Shown here in pieces: positions 33,867-43,790 of a stretch of 64,000 nt of DNA. Position numbers and translations under genes: made by a program. This stretch comes from Melastoma dodecandrum (lineage: Eukaryota; Streptophyta; Magnoliopsida; Myrtales; Melastomataceae): the NCBI GenBank assembly GCA_029817715.1, contig JARUPY010000115.1, positions 62,001-126,000 of the forward strand, read 5' to 3'. Within the stretch, counting starts at the first letter, position 1, and every line of letters starts with the position of its first letter. The notes under the pieces were generated by a model. That model ran no database searches and was not told the origin of the DNA. It saw only the letters and a list, made by a program, of their open reading frames with translations.

Positions 33867-34829
33867 ATGGCGAGGCCTACGAACACTGAAAGGATAGAGC
33901 GCCTCGAAGTACTGGTGGGAGATGTTCCTGCTGGTGATTTTCCACCTCTGGTGTCACAACTTGGCCAGATCCATGAGGAGCTGACGTTGCTTGCTAACAA
34001 GGTGTCCTCAATCATCGGTCCTTCGGGGGAAACCTTGGAGGGCGTCCGGGCAGAATATACCCAAATGGTGGGGAAGCTGAATGATCGGCAGGAGGAGCTG
34101 GGCAATGAGATTGCCATCCTCAAGGCTGCTATGGCTGCGTTGTCAATTGGTGGTGAGGGGCGAAGTAAGGTACGGGTTCCAAAGCCTCAATCTTTCGATG
34201 GGTGTCGCGATGCGAAGGTCCTGCAAAACTTCCTCTGGGACGTGGAGCAGTACTTCCTTGCGGCGAAGGTCCCCGAGGCGGAAAGGGTGTCTATTGCGGC
34301 AATGTACCTGACTGGAGATGCTAAGCTCTGGTGGCGGACACGGGTACGGGACGAGTCGAGTGCTAATCGTCCAAAGATAGAAACGTGGGAAGCCTTGAAG
34401 AAAGAGTTGGTGGATCAATTCCTTCCGAGGAACACAATCTGGGCTACGAGGGAGGCCTTGAAACAACTCAAGCACTCGGGTTCGGTGCGCGAGTACGTGA
34501 AGCAGTTCTCATCTCTTATGTTGGTGATCACGGATATGTCGGAGGCCGACAAGCTGCTCAACTTCATGTCCGGTCTTCAATTGTGGGCACAACTTGAGCT
34601 GAGGCGGCAGGGCGTTCGTGACCTTGCTACGGCCGTTGCTACTGCCGACGCGCTTGTTGATTTCCGGGCAAGTGGTGGGAACGACTCGAAGGGAAAGAAT
34701 GCTGGTCCTGCGAAAGGCCCATCGCAGGAAAATAAGAAGGGAAAGAAGGGTGCTAAAGCCAAGCGTAAAAAGTCGGGCAGGGGCGGGCAGACCTCCGAAG
34801 CATCAAGCGGTTCTGGTGGTGAGCGATGA
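33867..34829 (+). CDS. Gypsy element 2 gag (capsid part)
   Basis: 320 residues, nearly identical to copy 1 with only four residue changes seen (for example VPKPQ for VPEPQ, REYV for RKYV). It has the same gag core motifs, the same basic tail and the same ATGA overlap with pol at 34826-34829. Confidence 0.93.
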   Translation: MARPTNTERIERLEVLVGDVPAGDFPPLVSQLGQIHEELTLLANKVSSIIGPSGETLEGVRAEYTQMVGKLNDRQEELGNEIAILKAAMAALSIGGEGRSKVRVPKPQSFDGCRDAKVLQNFLWDVEQYFLAAKVPEAERVSIAAMYLTGDAKLWWRTRVRDESSANRPKIETWEALKKELVDQFLPRNTIWATREALKQLKHSGSVREYVKQFSSLMLVITDMSEADKLLNFMSGLQLWAQLELRRQGVRDLATAVATADALVDFRASGGNDSKGKNAGPAKGPSQENKKGKKGAKAKRKKSGRGGQTSEASSGSGGER

Positions 34830-37800
34830 AGGATCCTAAGACCCATCAGGGCTGTTTCATATGCAACGGACCCCATAGAGCGAGGGATTGCCCGAAGAAG
34901 GAGAGATTGAATGCCATGCTCTCCGAGGAGGAAGCTGCCCCTACTCGTGTTGCGCCACTTCAACTACTCAGTGCCCTACGGACTCGAAAGGAAGGTGTCG
35001 TGAAGGGTCTAATGTACGTTCCTCTATCTATCAACGAGCATCAGGTGATGGCAATGGTGGATAGTGGTGCGACCCACAGTTTCGTAGCTGATCGTGTTGT
35101 GGGGAGATTGGGGATGGTGGTCAACGAGCACCTGTGCCGCATCAAGGCGGTAAACTCTCGGAGCCAGCCAGTCGGCGGGATGGCGAAGAGCGTGAAAGTT
35201 ACCCTCGGCTTATGGGAAGGATCCCTCGATTTCATGGTAGTTCCTCTTGACGATTTTGATATTATCTTGGGGAACAACTTCTTTGTGGATGCCCAGGTCG
35301 CGGTGATACCACATTTGCGTGGACTGTTCATTGGGGACACGTCCAACCCATGCTTTGTTCAAGGACAATACTTAGAAGGGAAAGCCAGTGATGGGAAATC
35401 GGAGATGGTGTCGGCTATGCAGTTGGCTAAGGGTTGGAAAAAGGGCGAGACGATCTACCTTGCGGCGGTGTTCGAAGTGGAGGAGGCCACGTCCACGGAG
35501 ATCCCCCAGGTTGTTGAGTCTATCCTCGATGAGTTCAAGGATGTTATGCCAGCTGAGTTACCAAAGGGTCTTCCTCCTAGGCGGGCGGTGGACCACAAGA
35601 TCGATCTCCTCCCAGGCACTGTTCCCCCTGCTAAGGCTCCTTACCGGATGGCACCAAAAGAGTTAGTGGAGCTAAGAGTTCAATTGGGTGAGCTGCTCGA
35701 GTCGGGAAAAATCCAGCCATCCAAGGCACCATTTGGAGCTCCTGTCCTGTTCCAGACGAAGCATGACGGCACGTTGAGGCTTTGCGTGGATTATCATGGG
35801 CTGAACAAAGTCACCGTGAAGAAAAAGTATCATGTTCCGTTGGTGGCTGATTTGTTCGATCGGTTGTCGAAGGCTACCTATTTCTCTAAGCTGGATCTAC
35901 GGTCGGGATATTGGCAAGTCCGCATTGCAGAGGGGGATGAGCCTAAAACTACAATGGCAATGAGGTATGGGTCGTTTGAGTTCTTGGTGATGCCTTTCGG
36001 CTTAACTAATGCCCCTGCCACATTCTGTAACCTGATGAATGAAGTATTCAATGAGTACATTGATGAGTTTGTGGTGGTGTATCTGGATGATATCGTGGTT
36101 TACTCGGAGACCCTGGAAGAGCACCTGAGGCACCTACGGCTTGTCCTATCGAAACTTAGAGAGCACACACTCTATGTTAAGAAGGAGAAATGTGAGTTTT
36201 GTGTGCAGGAGATCAACTTCTTAGGCCATATGATTGGACGAGGAAGTGTGCGGATGGATACGGGGAAGGTGCGAGTCATTCGAGAATGGCCAGCACCAGG
36301 TAAAGTCTCAGAACTAAGGAGCTTCTTGGGACTAGCTAACTACTATCGTCGCTTTGTAAGGAATTACTCTCGACGTGTGGCCCCGTTGACGGATTTGCTG
36401 AAGAAAGATCAACCCTGGTGTTGTAATGAGCGGTGTCAGGAGGCATTTGAGGACGTGAAGAAAGCCATTTCATCAGAACCAGTCCTCAAGCTCCCCAGGT
36501 TCGATCTACCTTTTGAAGTACATACTGATGCGTCTGACCAGGCGGTGGGTGGCGTTCTGGTTCAGGAAGGGCACCCCGTTGCGTTCGAAAGCTGGAAGCT
36601 TAAGGACGCTGAGCAGCGGTACTCTGCCCATGAGAAGGAAATGTTGGCTGTTATCCATTGCTTACGAGTTTGGCGGGTCTATCTGTTAGGGACCACATTC
36701 GTGATCAAGACCGACAACGTAGCGAACACATTCTTCAAAACTCAGAAGACGTTGTCTCCGCGGCAGGCTCGATGGCAAGAGTTCCTAGCTGAGTACGATT
36801 TCGAGTGGGAACATCGTCCGGGAAAGTACGATGTGGTGGCCGATGCACTAAGTCGGAAGCCAATGGAAACGATCGCAGCCATCTCTTCCTTTCATACCGA
36901 TATCCTTGACAAGGTGCGTGCCCTAGTCAAAGCTGACCCCACTTACGTGAAGTTGGTAGAGCAGGTCAAAGCCGGGAACGTGCGAAGGTACTGGCTAGAG
37001 GACGACTTGTTGTATGGTGCGGACCAGCGTCTCTACGTCCCTATCGGCGGGGGACTGCGAGAGCGTATCCTTAGAGAATCCCATGACTCGTTGTGGGCGG
37101 GCCACCCGGGGCAGGAACGAATGATTGCCCTGGTGAAGAGAAGCTACATGTGGCCCCGACTTGAAGAGGATTGTGAAGCGTACGTGCGGTCTTGCCTGGT
37201 GTGCCAGCAAGACAAGACCGAGCGACGGAGGGAGGCGGGCTTGCTCCAACCGTTGCCGATTCCAGAGAAGCCTTGGGTGTCAGTTTCGATGGATTTTATT
37301 TCAGGATTCCCGAAGGTGGACGGGCTATCCTCAGTCATGGTGGTGGTCGATCGCTTATCCAAGTATGGCATCTTTGTTGCTGCTCCCCATGTGTGCACGG
37401 CAGAAGTTGCGGCCGAGCTGTTCCACAAGAACATCGTGAAGCATTTTGGGCTGCCGACAGACATTGTGAGTGATCGTGATGCGCGGTTCACGGGCCGTTT
37501 CTGGACGCAACTCTTCAGCTTCTTAGGATCGGAGCTGAAGTTTTCCACGGCCAATCACCCACAAACCGACGGCCAGACGGAGCGAGCAAACGCCTTGTTG
37601 GAGGAATTTCTTCGACACTTTGTGACGGCAAGCCAACGAAACTGGGTTAGTTTACTTGATAGCGCTCAGTTTTGCGATAACCTACACAGGTCGTCCGCGA
37701 CGGGTTATAGTCCATTCGAGCTTGCCATTGGGTACCAGCCGCTCACGCCACAAGATGTAGCGCTACAACGGTCCGGTGGCCCTTGTCCAGCTGCCTATCG

Positions 37801-38146
37801 CTTCGCCCGGGACAAGCATGAGATGCTCAGCGAGGCGCGAGATAGCTTGGAGAAAGTAGCACGACGCATGAAGAAGTATGCTGATCAGCGTCGAAGGGCG
37901 GTTGAATTCAATGTGGGCGACAAGGTCATGCTTAAGCTCACCCCGCAGATTTGGAAGAAAATCAATAGCAAGCGGGTTCATCGTGGTTTGGTGCAAAGGT
38001 ACGACGGTCCCTTTGAAGTCGTCAAACGTGTGGGTGCGGTGGCCTATAGGTTGAAGCTGCCTGAGAGGACGAAGATTCATCCAACGTTCCACGTGAGCTT
38101 CTTGAAGCCATTCCATGACGATGATCGTACCGAAGGGAGAGTCTAA
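34826..38146 (+). CDS. Gypsy element 2 pol: zinc knuckle, protease, RT, RNase H, integrase
   Basis: 1106 open residues with the same domain order as copy 1 ([39 protein letters not shown]2C2, D-D-E with SDRDARF and QTERAN). The integrase positions that are altered in copy 1 are normal here ([16 protein letters not shown]). The RT arginine in CVDYRGLN is His here (CVDYHGLN), and PWCW of copy 1 reads PWCC. The stop TAA at 38144-38146 is followed in the same frame by an intact chromodomain. Confidence 0.95.
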   Translation: MKDPKTHQGCFICNGPHRARDCPKKERLNAMLSEEEAAPTRVAPLQLLSALRTRKEGVVKGLMYVPLSINEHQVMAMVDSGATHSFVADRVVGRLGMVVNEHLCRIKAVNSRSQPVGGMAKSVKVTLGLWEGSLDFMVVPLDDFDIILGNNFFVDAQVAVIPHLRGLFIGDTSNPCFVQGQYLEGKASDGKSEMVSAMQLAKGWKKGETIYLAAVFEVEEATSTEIPQVVESILDEFKDVMPAELPKGLPPRRAVDHKIDLLPGTVPPAKAPYRMAPKELVELRVQLGELLESGKIQPSKAPFGAPVLFQTKHDGTLRLCVDYHGLNKVTVKKKYHVPLVADLFDRLSKATYFSKLDLRSGYWQVRIAEGDEPKTTMAMRYGSFEFLVMPFGLTNAPATFCNLMNEVFNEYIDEFVVVYLDDIVVYSETLEEHLRHLRLVLSKLREHTLYVKKEKCEFCVQEINFLGHMIGRGSVRMDTGKVRVIREWPAPGKVSELRSFLGLANYYRRFVRNYSRRVAPLTDLLKKDQPWCCNERCQEAFEDVKKAISSEPVLKLPRFDLPFEVHTDASDQAVGGVLVQEGHPVAFESWKLKDAEQRYSAHEKEMLAVIHCLRVWRVYLLGTTFVIKTDNVANTFFKTQKTLSPRQARWQEFLAEYDFEWEHRPGKYDVVADALSRKPMETIAAISSFHTDILDKVRALVKADPTYVKLVEQVKAGNVRRYWLEDDLLYGADQRLYVPIGGGLRERILRESHDSLWAGHPGQERMIALVKRSYMWPRLEEDCEAYVRSCLVCQQDKTERRREAGLLQPLPIPEKPWVSVSMDFISGFPKVDGLSSVMVVVDRLSKYGIFVAAPHVCTAEVAAELFHKNIVKHFGLPTDIVSDRDARFTGRFWTQLFSFLGSELKFSTANHPQTDGQTERANALLEEFLRHFVTASQRNWVSLLDSAQFCDNLHRSSATGYSPFELAIGYQPLTPQDVALQRSGGPCPAAYRFARDKHEMLSEARDSLEKVARRMKKYADQRRRAVEFNVGDKVMLKLTPQIWKKINSKRVHRGLVQRYDGPFEVVKRVGAVAYRLKLPERTKIHPTFHVSFLKPFHDDDRTEGRV

Positions 38147-38386
38147 GCAAAACGGGCGCCTCCTACTGTGCGGGTACAGCATGAGCTTCAGGTGGAGCGC
38201 ATACTTGATCATCGCGTCTTGGGGCAGAGCAAGAAGAATCGTAGAATGGAGTACCTTGTCCAATGGAGGGGCAAGGAGGCGGCAGAGGCTACGTGGGAGA
38301 AGGCCAACACGTTGTGGCAGTTCGAGGACGAAGTGCAAGCGTACCTTAGCAAGGCGTCGACTTCCTCTGGTGGGGGAAGTTTGTAA
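38147..38386 (+). CDS. Chromodomain segment downstream of pol stop (element 2)
   Basis: In the same frame as pol after its TAA: VQHELQVERILDHRV, then a chromodomain core MEYLVQWRGKEAAEATWEKA and LWQFEDEVQAYL, ending at a stop at 38384-38386. Chromodomains at the integrase C-terminus define chromoviruses and bias integration to certain chromatin. It would need read-through or reinitiation to be made. Copy 1 has the same TAA, so the stop predates the two copies. Confidence 0.8.
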   Translation, partial: AKRAPPTVRVQHELQVERILDHRVLGQSKKNRRMEYLVQWRGKEAAEATWEKANTLWQFEDEVQAYLSKASTSSGGGSL

Positions 38387-39053
38387 GCGTCCATGGACGG
38401 GTGCTAGGCAAGGCACACGCCCAGGACGGTTCCTTGGGCATAGCTCGTGAGGGAGGCACGAGCAAACTGGTCATCGGCGACAAGGGAAGCTAGATAGTCG
38501 CTTACTTGGGTCAGACACATGCTGGGGCAGGTCTGACATGACCAGACGGGTGCGGCAGGAGACTCTAGAGCTTCCACTGACGCTACGGCAGGCGACCCTG
38601 GAGCTTCCTTCCTCTGACGCCACGACCCTGCAGCTTCCTCTGACGGATCAGGTGGGAGCAGACGATCCTTGGGCTGCCTAGAGTGGGCAACCTTTGATGT
38701 CTTCTAGTTGGTTGCATGATGTACACGTGTAGAATACATGCATGCCCCATCGCCCCTATAAATAAGAGATGTAAGGGGACATGGGCATGACACATTGTAA
38801 AGATTGAGTGAGAAATACAATTCGTGCCTTGGCCATATCCTTGTGTTCCTTCTGTCCTTGCTGAGCGAGTCCTTGTCCTTGCGAGCGTCCTTGAGTGTGA
38901 GCGTGAGCGATACACGAGAGTACGTGAGCAAACACTTGAGTGAGTGTGGGCGGGGCTAAGGGGAATCCGAACGAGAGGGCTGGTCGTGCTTCTGGGGGAG
39001 TTACGACGCCGCCAGGGTCGAGAAATTTCTGGGTGTGTTTCGTCCCTGTGACA
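38382..39053 (+). repeat. Gypsy LTR 3
   Basis: 672 bp, TG...CA ends. It shares diagnostic sites with LTR 1 and not with the middle LTR. It is followed by ATACC, the probable altered target duplication. Confidence 0.95.
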
Positions 39054-41046
39054 ATACCTGAGTTACGAGAGTAACAGCTATCCCACCTCGGCTTGCTCTG
39101 GCAGTACGTCCCGCACGGTGTACATAATCTTTTGGTGATCTATAAGCCAACAGATGAATTCTCAACTGATCGACACCACGTGTATATAGTCATAGATTAA
39201 AACTGCTAGAAAGAAGGGTAACCTAGGGATATCATAATTGATCACTAGATCAACAGTGGGAATGTCCAGCCATGGCTGGCTACATCGGTCGCCTGAAGAA
39301 TAGGCACTTGGCATGCCTTCAATCGATGAAGAGCGGCAAGCCTCGAATTTTACGACTTCAAAGAATGCAGGCGGCAGACCCTAGATCAAGCTCCTCAAGC
39401 AAGGAAATGTAAGAGATGACAAGTTCTGTTCCAATTTAAGTAACAAAAGTAGTTAGGAATGTTCAGAATTTGCACTTGCATTAGGATGAGGCCAAGTAAG
39501 GTTATCCAAGCACCCTCCCCCCACCAGCCCTAGCAGTAGCACCAAAAGAAGTGTCTCCTCCAATGTTCGTCGCAATGCAGGCAAAATAGCCTAAGTGCAT
39601 GAAAGAACAATCGGCACGACATATTCTACGCTCTTCAATTATTAAAAGGCTACAATGCTTTAGCATGAGAAAATAAATTGTAACTAGAACAAGAAGGAAA
39701 AGAGAAATTCAGTCAACAGGGAAACATAAACAAAGAACAACGGCGTTATGCAACATAACAAGAAGAACAATTGAGAAAGTTAAACAGAAAGGCGTCAACA
39801 ATTACTGCCTATCCTTCATACTCATGAGATGCCAGAGCATGTTAATGATGCACGCTGATGAAGAAAATCGGGCGCAGTAAGGAATAACTAGCCTCGTCAT
39901 CACTCGTCGGCAGGTGGATATGCATAGTGGACCGTATACCCACATCTCCCATCTTCGCACGCACCGGAACACAGCTCCGAGCTCTTCCTGAAAACCCAAA
40001 CTCTGTCCGCACCAGATTCAACTTAGAACACGTGGATACCATCGTTTAGGAGAACACAAGCAGAATGTCCGGATTGTAGTCGAGGAGGACCTTAAACCTT
40101 CCTGGTGTGAAGATTACGACATGAGGCCTCGAGAACAAAGCCCGAGCCTGATTCAGCATATCCATCTCTCAGACTATAACGAACACCTCACGGGCAAGAA
40201 CGCTCCGAGCGCCCTAAACTGCTCCTACATTCGACTAAATTCCACCACTAATCTCATCAATCGACACAAATCCATGACCAAAAACCGAGAGGCTCTGTCA
40301 CCACTACACCTGGTAGGGGTTATGACAAGGGCGAATACCCCGTAAGGATCCTCCGCGATGCGATGGAGCATCTGAAAAGCGAAGGCGGCAGTCTTTCCAG
40401 AGCCTGTCTGGGCGAGGCCAAGGACGTCGCGGCCGCCGAGTACTTGGGGGAAGCAGTGGGACTGGACAGGGATCGGTTTCTTCATCCCCAACTCCTTGCA
40501 TGTCCGGACCGCCCACTCCGCCGGTCCCAGACCCTGGAAACTCTCTTCGCGGTCCCCGCCGGCGTCCGTATCATCGAATTTCTCGATCTTCGACGAATCA
40601 TCCGCCGACACCTTCGAGGAGGCCAAGTTCGGGGGATTCCCCGCGTCGGCCTCGACGCTTTGCGGGTCTTGAACAGTGGGAAATCAGCGTCCACCATGGT
40701 TTCTGTTCCATCTGCGTCGATGCCGCCGTTGATCGGAGCGACGGACAGTGGCCGGGTAAGGACGAGAATGATCCGAGGGTTTTTATTGTTTATGGTAATG
40801 ACAAAACGATCCCCTAACTTTACTTTCGACTTCACATAAGTCCCACGCATTCCCTCTATTTCCAGTTCGAACCCGAAGTTGTCTGAAGAAGCAAATCATG
40901 TCCGAAATCCGATATTAAACATCCATTCATGATTTCACGATGTTATCTTTGGATGACAAGTCTTGGCATAACATATGTGAAGCCACATTATCCAACTGGT
41001 GGAATTCCCCTTAGATATACATACGTCTATAACGAAACGGCGTTTT

Positions 41047-42367
41047 CTAGTCCAGCAAAGGATGAGTCGTCAGCTCCGAGTCGCCTCCGCCTACTCCGCC
41101 ACCGCTGAAGTCCAGCTGGTTCGGTGGGATCCGCAGAGCAAACACCCTAGAGCCTCCACTGGAATAGCCGACCAAGGACTCGTATCCGTTCTCCACTACG
41201 CCACCTCCAAGCAGTGGATCCCCCTCCCTTATTGACTTAACCAGGTTGTTCTACGTTGAAGCAACTCATAAACAGATCATTACGACTGCCAAGTCCATTA
41301 AATATTACTACCACTGCTCGGCATACGGAAGGAATTGGTATGTGTAATGGCTTACTAGGTTTTGCACTAGACCCTTGTGGATTGTGTCGGCGTTCCTCCA
41401 CTGCAAATTTGGAGGATATACCAGGACGGAGTTGTCAATTTAACATGGTAGCCGCAGACAGGATGGAGACGAGGCTCGATCTCAATAAACAAATACATCA
41501 ATATCCGGACTTTTACCTTCTTCTTCGAGGTGTCGATTTGACCGGCTATGGCTTTGTACTGTTGATCGACCAGCGGCAGAGGCATTAGGGCATCAAGCAA
41601 GGAAAGAAACTCTTTTGGAATCGACAGGCACATTAGCTTGACAAAGAACACAGGCATATGCAGATCCAGACCTACCTTGCGCTTGCGGATGATGGTCAGG
41701 GCATCTTCCATGTCTTGCTCAAGACCGCACAGTTCCTCGATCCTCATCCCGCTCAAGCTTCCTCCCGTCCTCCTCCTACAAAAGATCAAGATCTCGTATT
41801 AAATTAGGGCTGTCAGATTTTATATACATTAAAATAAAAGGAACTAGGGCTATGGGGACGTCCCCTCCACTCTTACTCGATCTCGAGCTGAATGTTCATG
41901 TTCACCTCCATCAGCTTCTTCAGGTTCTCTTGCATAGCCTGAAAATCAAAGCCACGTCCCAGCCGTTTGACACTTTCTATAAGGAAAGAAGATTAGGTGG
42001 AGATTCAAATGTCCGAAACCTCGTAGTGAGAGCTCCAGAGATCGACCCCTAGGGCTTGTTGGTACATCTCGTACATCTGCTTGGTGCTATTCGAACGCAT
42101 TTCGGAATGAAGGGGGATGGAGCGGTCAGTTTTTAGCTTAGGGTTGGATGTTGAAGAAGAGGAGGAGGAGGAGGGTTACGTGGTGGAAGGGCTGATGAAC
42201 TCGTGGAGCTTGTCGGTGCTGGAGATCATGAGGATGGAGACCTTGGCGTCGCAGAGGACGGTGAGCTCGTTAGCCTTCTTGAAAAGCCCGGTCCTCCTCT
42301 TGGAGTAGGTTACCTGCCTGTTGGTCGTGTTCTCTATCAGCTTGATCTGTATCTTCCCCCTCGCCAT
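41047..42367 (-). CDS. AP3: B-class MADS-box protein, APETALA3/DEFICIENS lineage
   Basis: Seven exons: 42367-42180, 42086-42020, 41938-41877, 41775-41676, 41558-41517, 41400-41356 and 41235-41047. Lengths are 188, 67, 62, 100, 42, 45 and 189 nt, matching the conserved AP3 exon sizes for exons 1-6. The product is 230 residues. The MADS domain is [20 protein letters not shown]...[19 protein letters not shown]. The I/K region has [40 protein letters not shown] and [11 protein letters not shown]. The C-terminus has a PI-derived-like motif ([13 protein letters not shown]) and ends [11 protein letters not shown], a euAP3-type motif. It would form a heterodimer with PISTILLATA to specify petals and stamens. 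All introns are short (79-158 bp, plus 120 bp before exon 7). The gene seems intact. Confidence 0.95.
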
Positions 42368-42805
42368 TTTCCCCTCCCTCTCTTCTTGCAATAAACCAAA
42401 CCCCACCTCCCTCCTCGATCGAGGAGAAGGAAAAGGAGGAGGAGGGAGCTTCTTCCTTGGCTTTTTTGTGTTGTTTTCATACTTGCCGAATATGGGAAAG
42501 TGGGGAATACAGACAAAACGGAAAGGTAGTAATGGAAATATCACAAACATGGTAATGTGTCCGAAAATGGGGGTTGCGACTCGTGCCTTTGCCTGTGTGC
42601 GCCTCTTTGGGGTTGGTTTCTCCAACTTGCCCCCGTTTTTCCCGCTTCGATGTGATGTTACATTGCTTCTTGGGAAGACCGAGGATTGACTTTAAATGAG
42701 GAAGGCGGCGAGGGATGTCATCCCATCGACCCAGCCCAGCCCAACAGATATTGTGGGCCAAGCCCAAGCCCATAGACCTGGCCCATAATAATAGATTTTT
42801 GTTGG

Positions 42806-42985
42806 CCAAATTAGCAAATATATCATGTACAATACCCCATTTTTCCGATCTATCCCGTCGTTTGAAACGTATCGTACAGTAAACTCAACTTAAGACGTTA
42901 CTTTGACGTTATCCTCCGTTAGGTCCCATCTTGACGGAGTTCGACGTGTCGCACACGTGGCTCTGACGCCGTTAAAATATAACGG
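42806..42985 (+). repeat. Left inverted end of the Pack-MULE-like element
   Basis: Matches the reverse complement of 43600-43790. A direct repeat of most of it follows immediately at 42983-43110. Confidence 0.7.
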
Positions 42986-43111
42986 CCAAATTAGCAAATA
43001 TATCATGTATTATACCTCATTTTTCCGATCTATCCGTCGTTTGAAACGTATCGTACAGTAACCCCAACTTAAGACGTTACTTCGACGTTATCCTCCGACG
43101 TTAAATCGTTT

Positions 43112-43488
43112 CTTGTCGGTGGGCCCACGCTCCGTGTTGTTAAGGCCTCCGAGGCATTCATGGAATTGGTTGACGCCAGTGGTTACCCTGTGGCAATAAT
43201 GCCTTCTGCCAAAGGACTCGTCTGTGAACAACACCCTCAATTCATTAGGACTCACTGGGGAGTAGTTCGCACTGCTTTCTCCTCAAGAAGGAGAAGGTGA
43301 TTATTGTCCATCCAGACAGGGTGGTCGTGGCTAACGGCCCTACTTTCGGATGTGTCCTTATGAAGGATTTTCTCAGCTCCCTTGCTAAGAAGATCAATTT
43401 CAATGGTACTGTCCATGAAAACTATTGCCGCATATACATTCCCGATGGCGAAATTGACAGTCGGGGGTTTATTTCATTCTTTCCTTAA
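43112..43488 (+). pseudogene. Captured pyruvate decarboxylase fragment
   Basis: Plus-strand reading gives VGGPTLRVVKASEAFMELV, YPVAIMPSAKGLV and HPQFIRTHWGVVRTAF. After a frame change it gives KKEKVIIVHPDRVVVANGP, FGCVLMKDFLSSLAKKI and CRIYIPDGE. These follow the order of plant pyruvate decarboxylase (middle to C-terminal half), but the segment normally between TAF and the LLKKEK stretch is missing. It is therefore a partial, internally deleted, out-of-frame copy. Confidence 0.85.
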
Positions 43489-43599
43489 AAGGTTTAGGGA
43501 CTCGAGCTAATTTTGGACTCTGTGAATCTTTTATATTTTTTGCTTAATTAGCAATTCTATCTTGTACTTTTTCCATTTTTTTCGATCAATTCCATCGTT

Positions 43600-43790
43600 C
43601 GGCTAACGGTGATTTTTAACGCCGTCAGAGCCACGTGTGTGACTCGTCGGACTCCGTCAAGATGGGACCTAACGGATGATAACGTCGAAGTAACGTCTTA
43701 AATTGGGGTTACTATACGATATGTTTCAAACGACGGGATAGATCGGAAAAATGAGGTATAGTACAGAATATAATTACTAATTAGACCTTT
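43600..43790 (-). repeat. Right inverted end of the Pack-MULE-like element
   Basis: Reverse complement of the left end, with scattered differences. Confidence 0.7.

Larger units (their letters stand above)
27981..39053 (+). mobile_element. Tandem Ty3/gypsy chromovirus: LTR-internal-LTR-internal-LTR
   Basis: Three homologous LTRs (27981-28622, 33174-33841, 38382-39053) enclose two internal regions, each with a gag frame and a gag-knuckle/pol frame in the same orientation. LTRs begin TGTAAGCG and end TGACA. tRNA-Met-type binding sites (TGGTATCCGAGC, one mismatch) follow LTR 1 and LTR 2, and polypurine tracts (GGTGGGGGAAGTT) precede LTR 2 and LTR 3. Only the outer boundaries show a target-duplication-like pair, ACACC (27976-27980) and ATACC (39054-39058). 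The array lies in an intron of the helicase pseudogene. Confidence 0.95.
27369..40715 (-). pseudogene. DEAD-box RNA helicase (RH36/DDX49-like) pseudogene with an 11-kb gypsy insertion
   Basis: Minus-strand pieces in order: an N-terminal part with Q motif and motif I (about 40712-40309: GLGPAEWAVRTCKELGM, PIPVQSHC, AQTGSGKTAAF, VITPTR); motif Ib region with FTPGRFKVLL (about 40140-40045); a degraded motif II region where the DEAD box is no longer readable, then GFQEELGAVF (about 40040-39960); the motif V region, where ATDVAS and LDIPTVDLVINYDIPR are in different frames and an in-frame TAA precedes (about 39330-39222); motif VI HRAGRTAR (about 39121-39098); then, beyond the gypsy tandem, HEIEAVIEKKLENFERK followed by TAG (about 27872-27775) and the Lys-rich end ATMKMMD...QRGLLKKIKEKK (about 27526-27369). 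A frame change also lies near the start (about 40684). Introns are retained, so it is a decayed gene copy and not a processed one. Confidence 0.88.
42806..43790. mobile_element. Pack-MULE-like element with long inverted ends carrying a gene fragment
   Basis: About 180-190 bp at 42806-42985 (starting GGCCAAATTAGCAAATATATC) is repeated inverted at about 43600-43790 (reverse complement starting GGTCTAATTAGTAATTATATT). They share CCGATCTATCCCGTCGTTTG, TTAAGACGTTACTTCGACG-like and GGTCCCATCTTGACGGAGT-like blocks. A second direct copy of most of the left end lies at 42983-43110. Between the ends is a fragment of a pyruvate decarboxylase gene and no transposase. Long inverted ends plus a captured host exon fit a Pack-MULE. 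A 9-bp target duplication could not be assigned with confidence. Confidence 0.7.

Noticed and set aside
33263..34123. 286-residue minus-strand frame across the gypsy LTR and gag start (also 240 codons at 28182-28904)
   Set aside because: Antisense to the LTR and gag of both copies, low complexity, and interrupted in the third LTR. No family resemblance, so an accidental open frame.
41063..41235. Plus-strand frame of about 57 codons starting [11 protein letters not shown]
   Set aside because: It is the antisense of AP3 exon 7, which has splice signals, correct phase and motif similarity on the minus strand.
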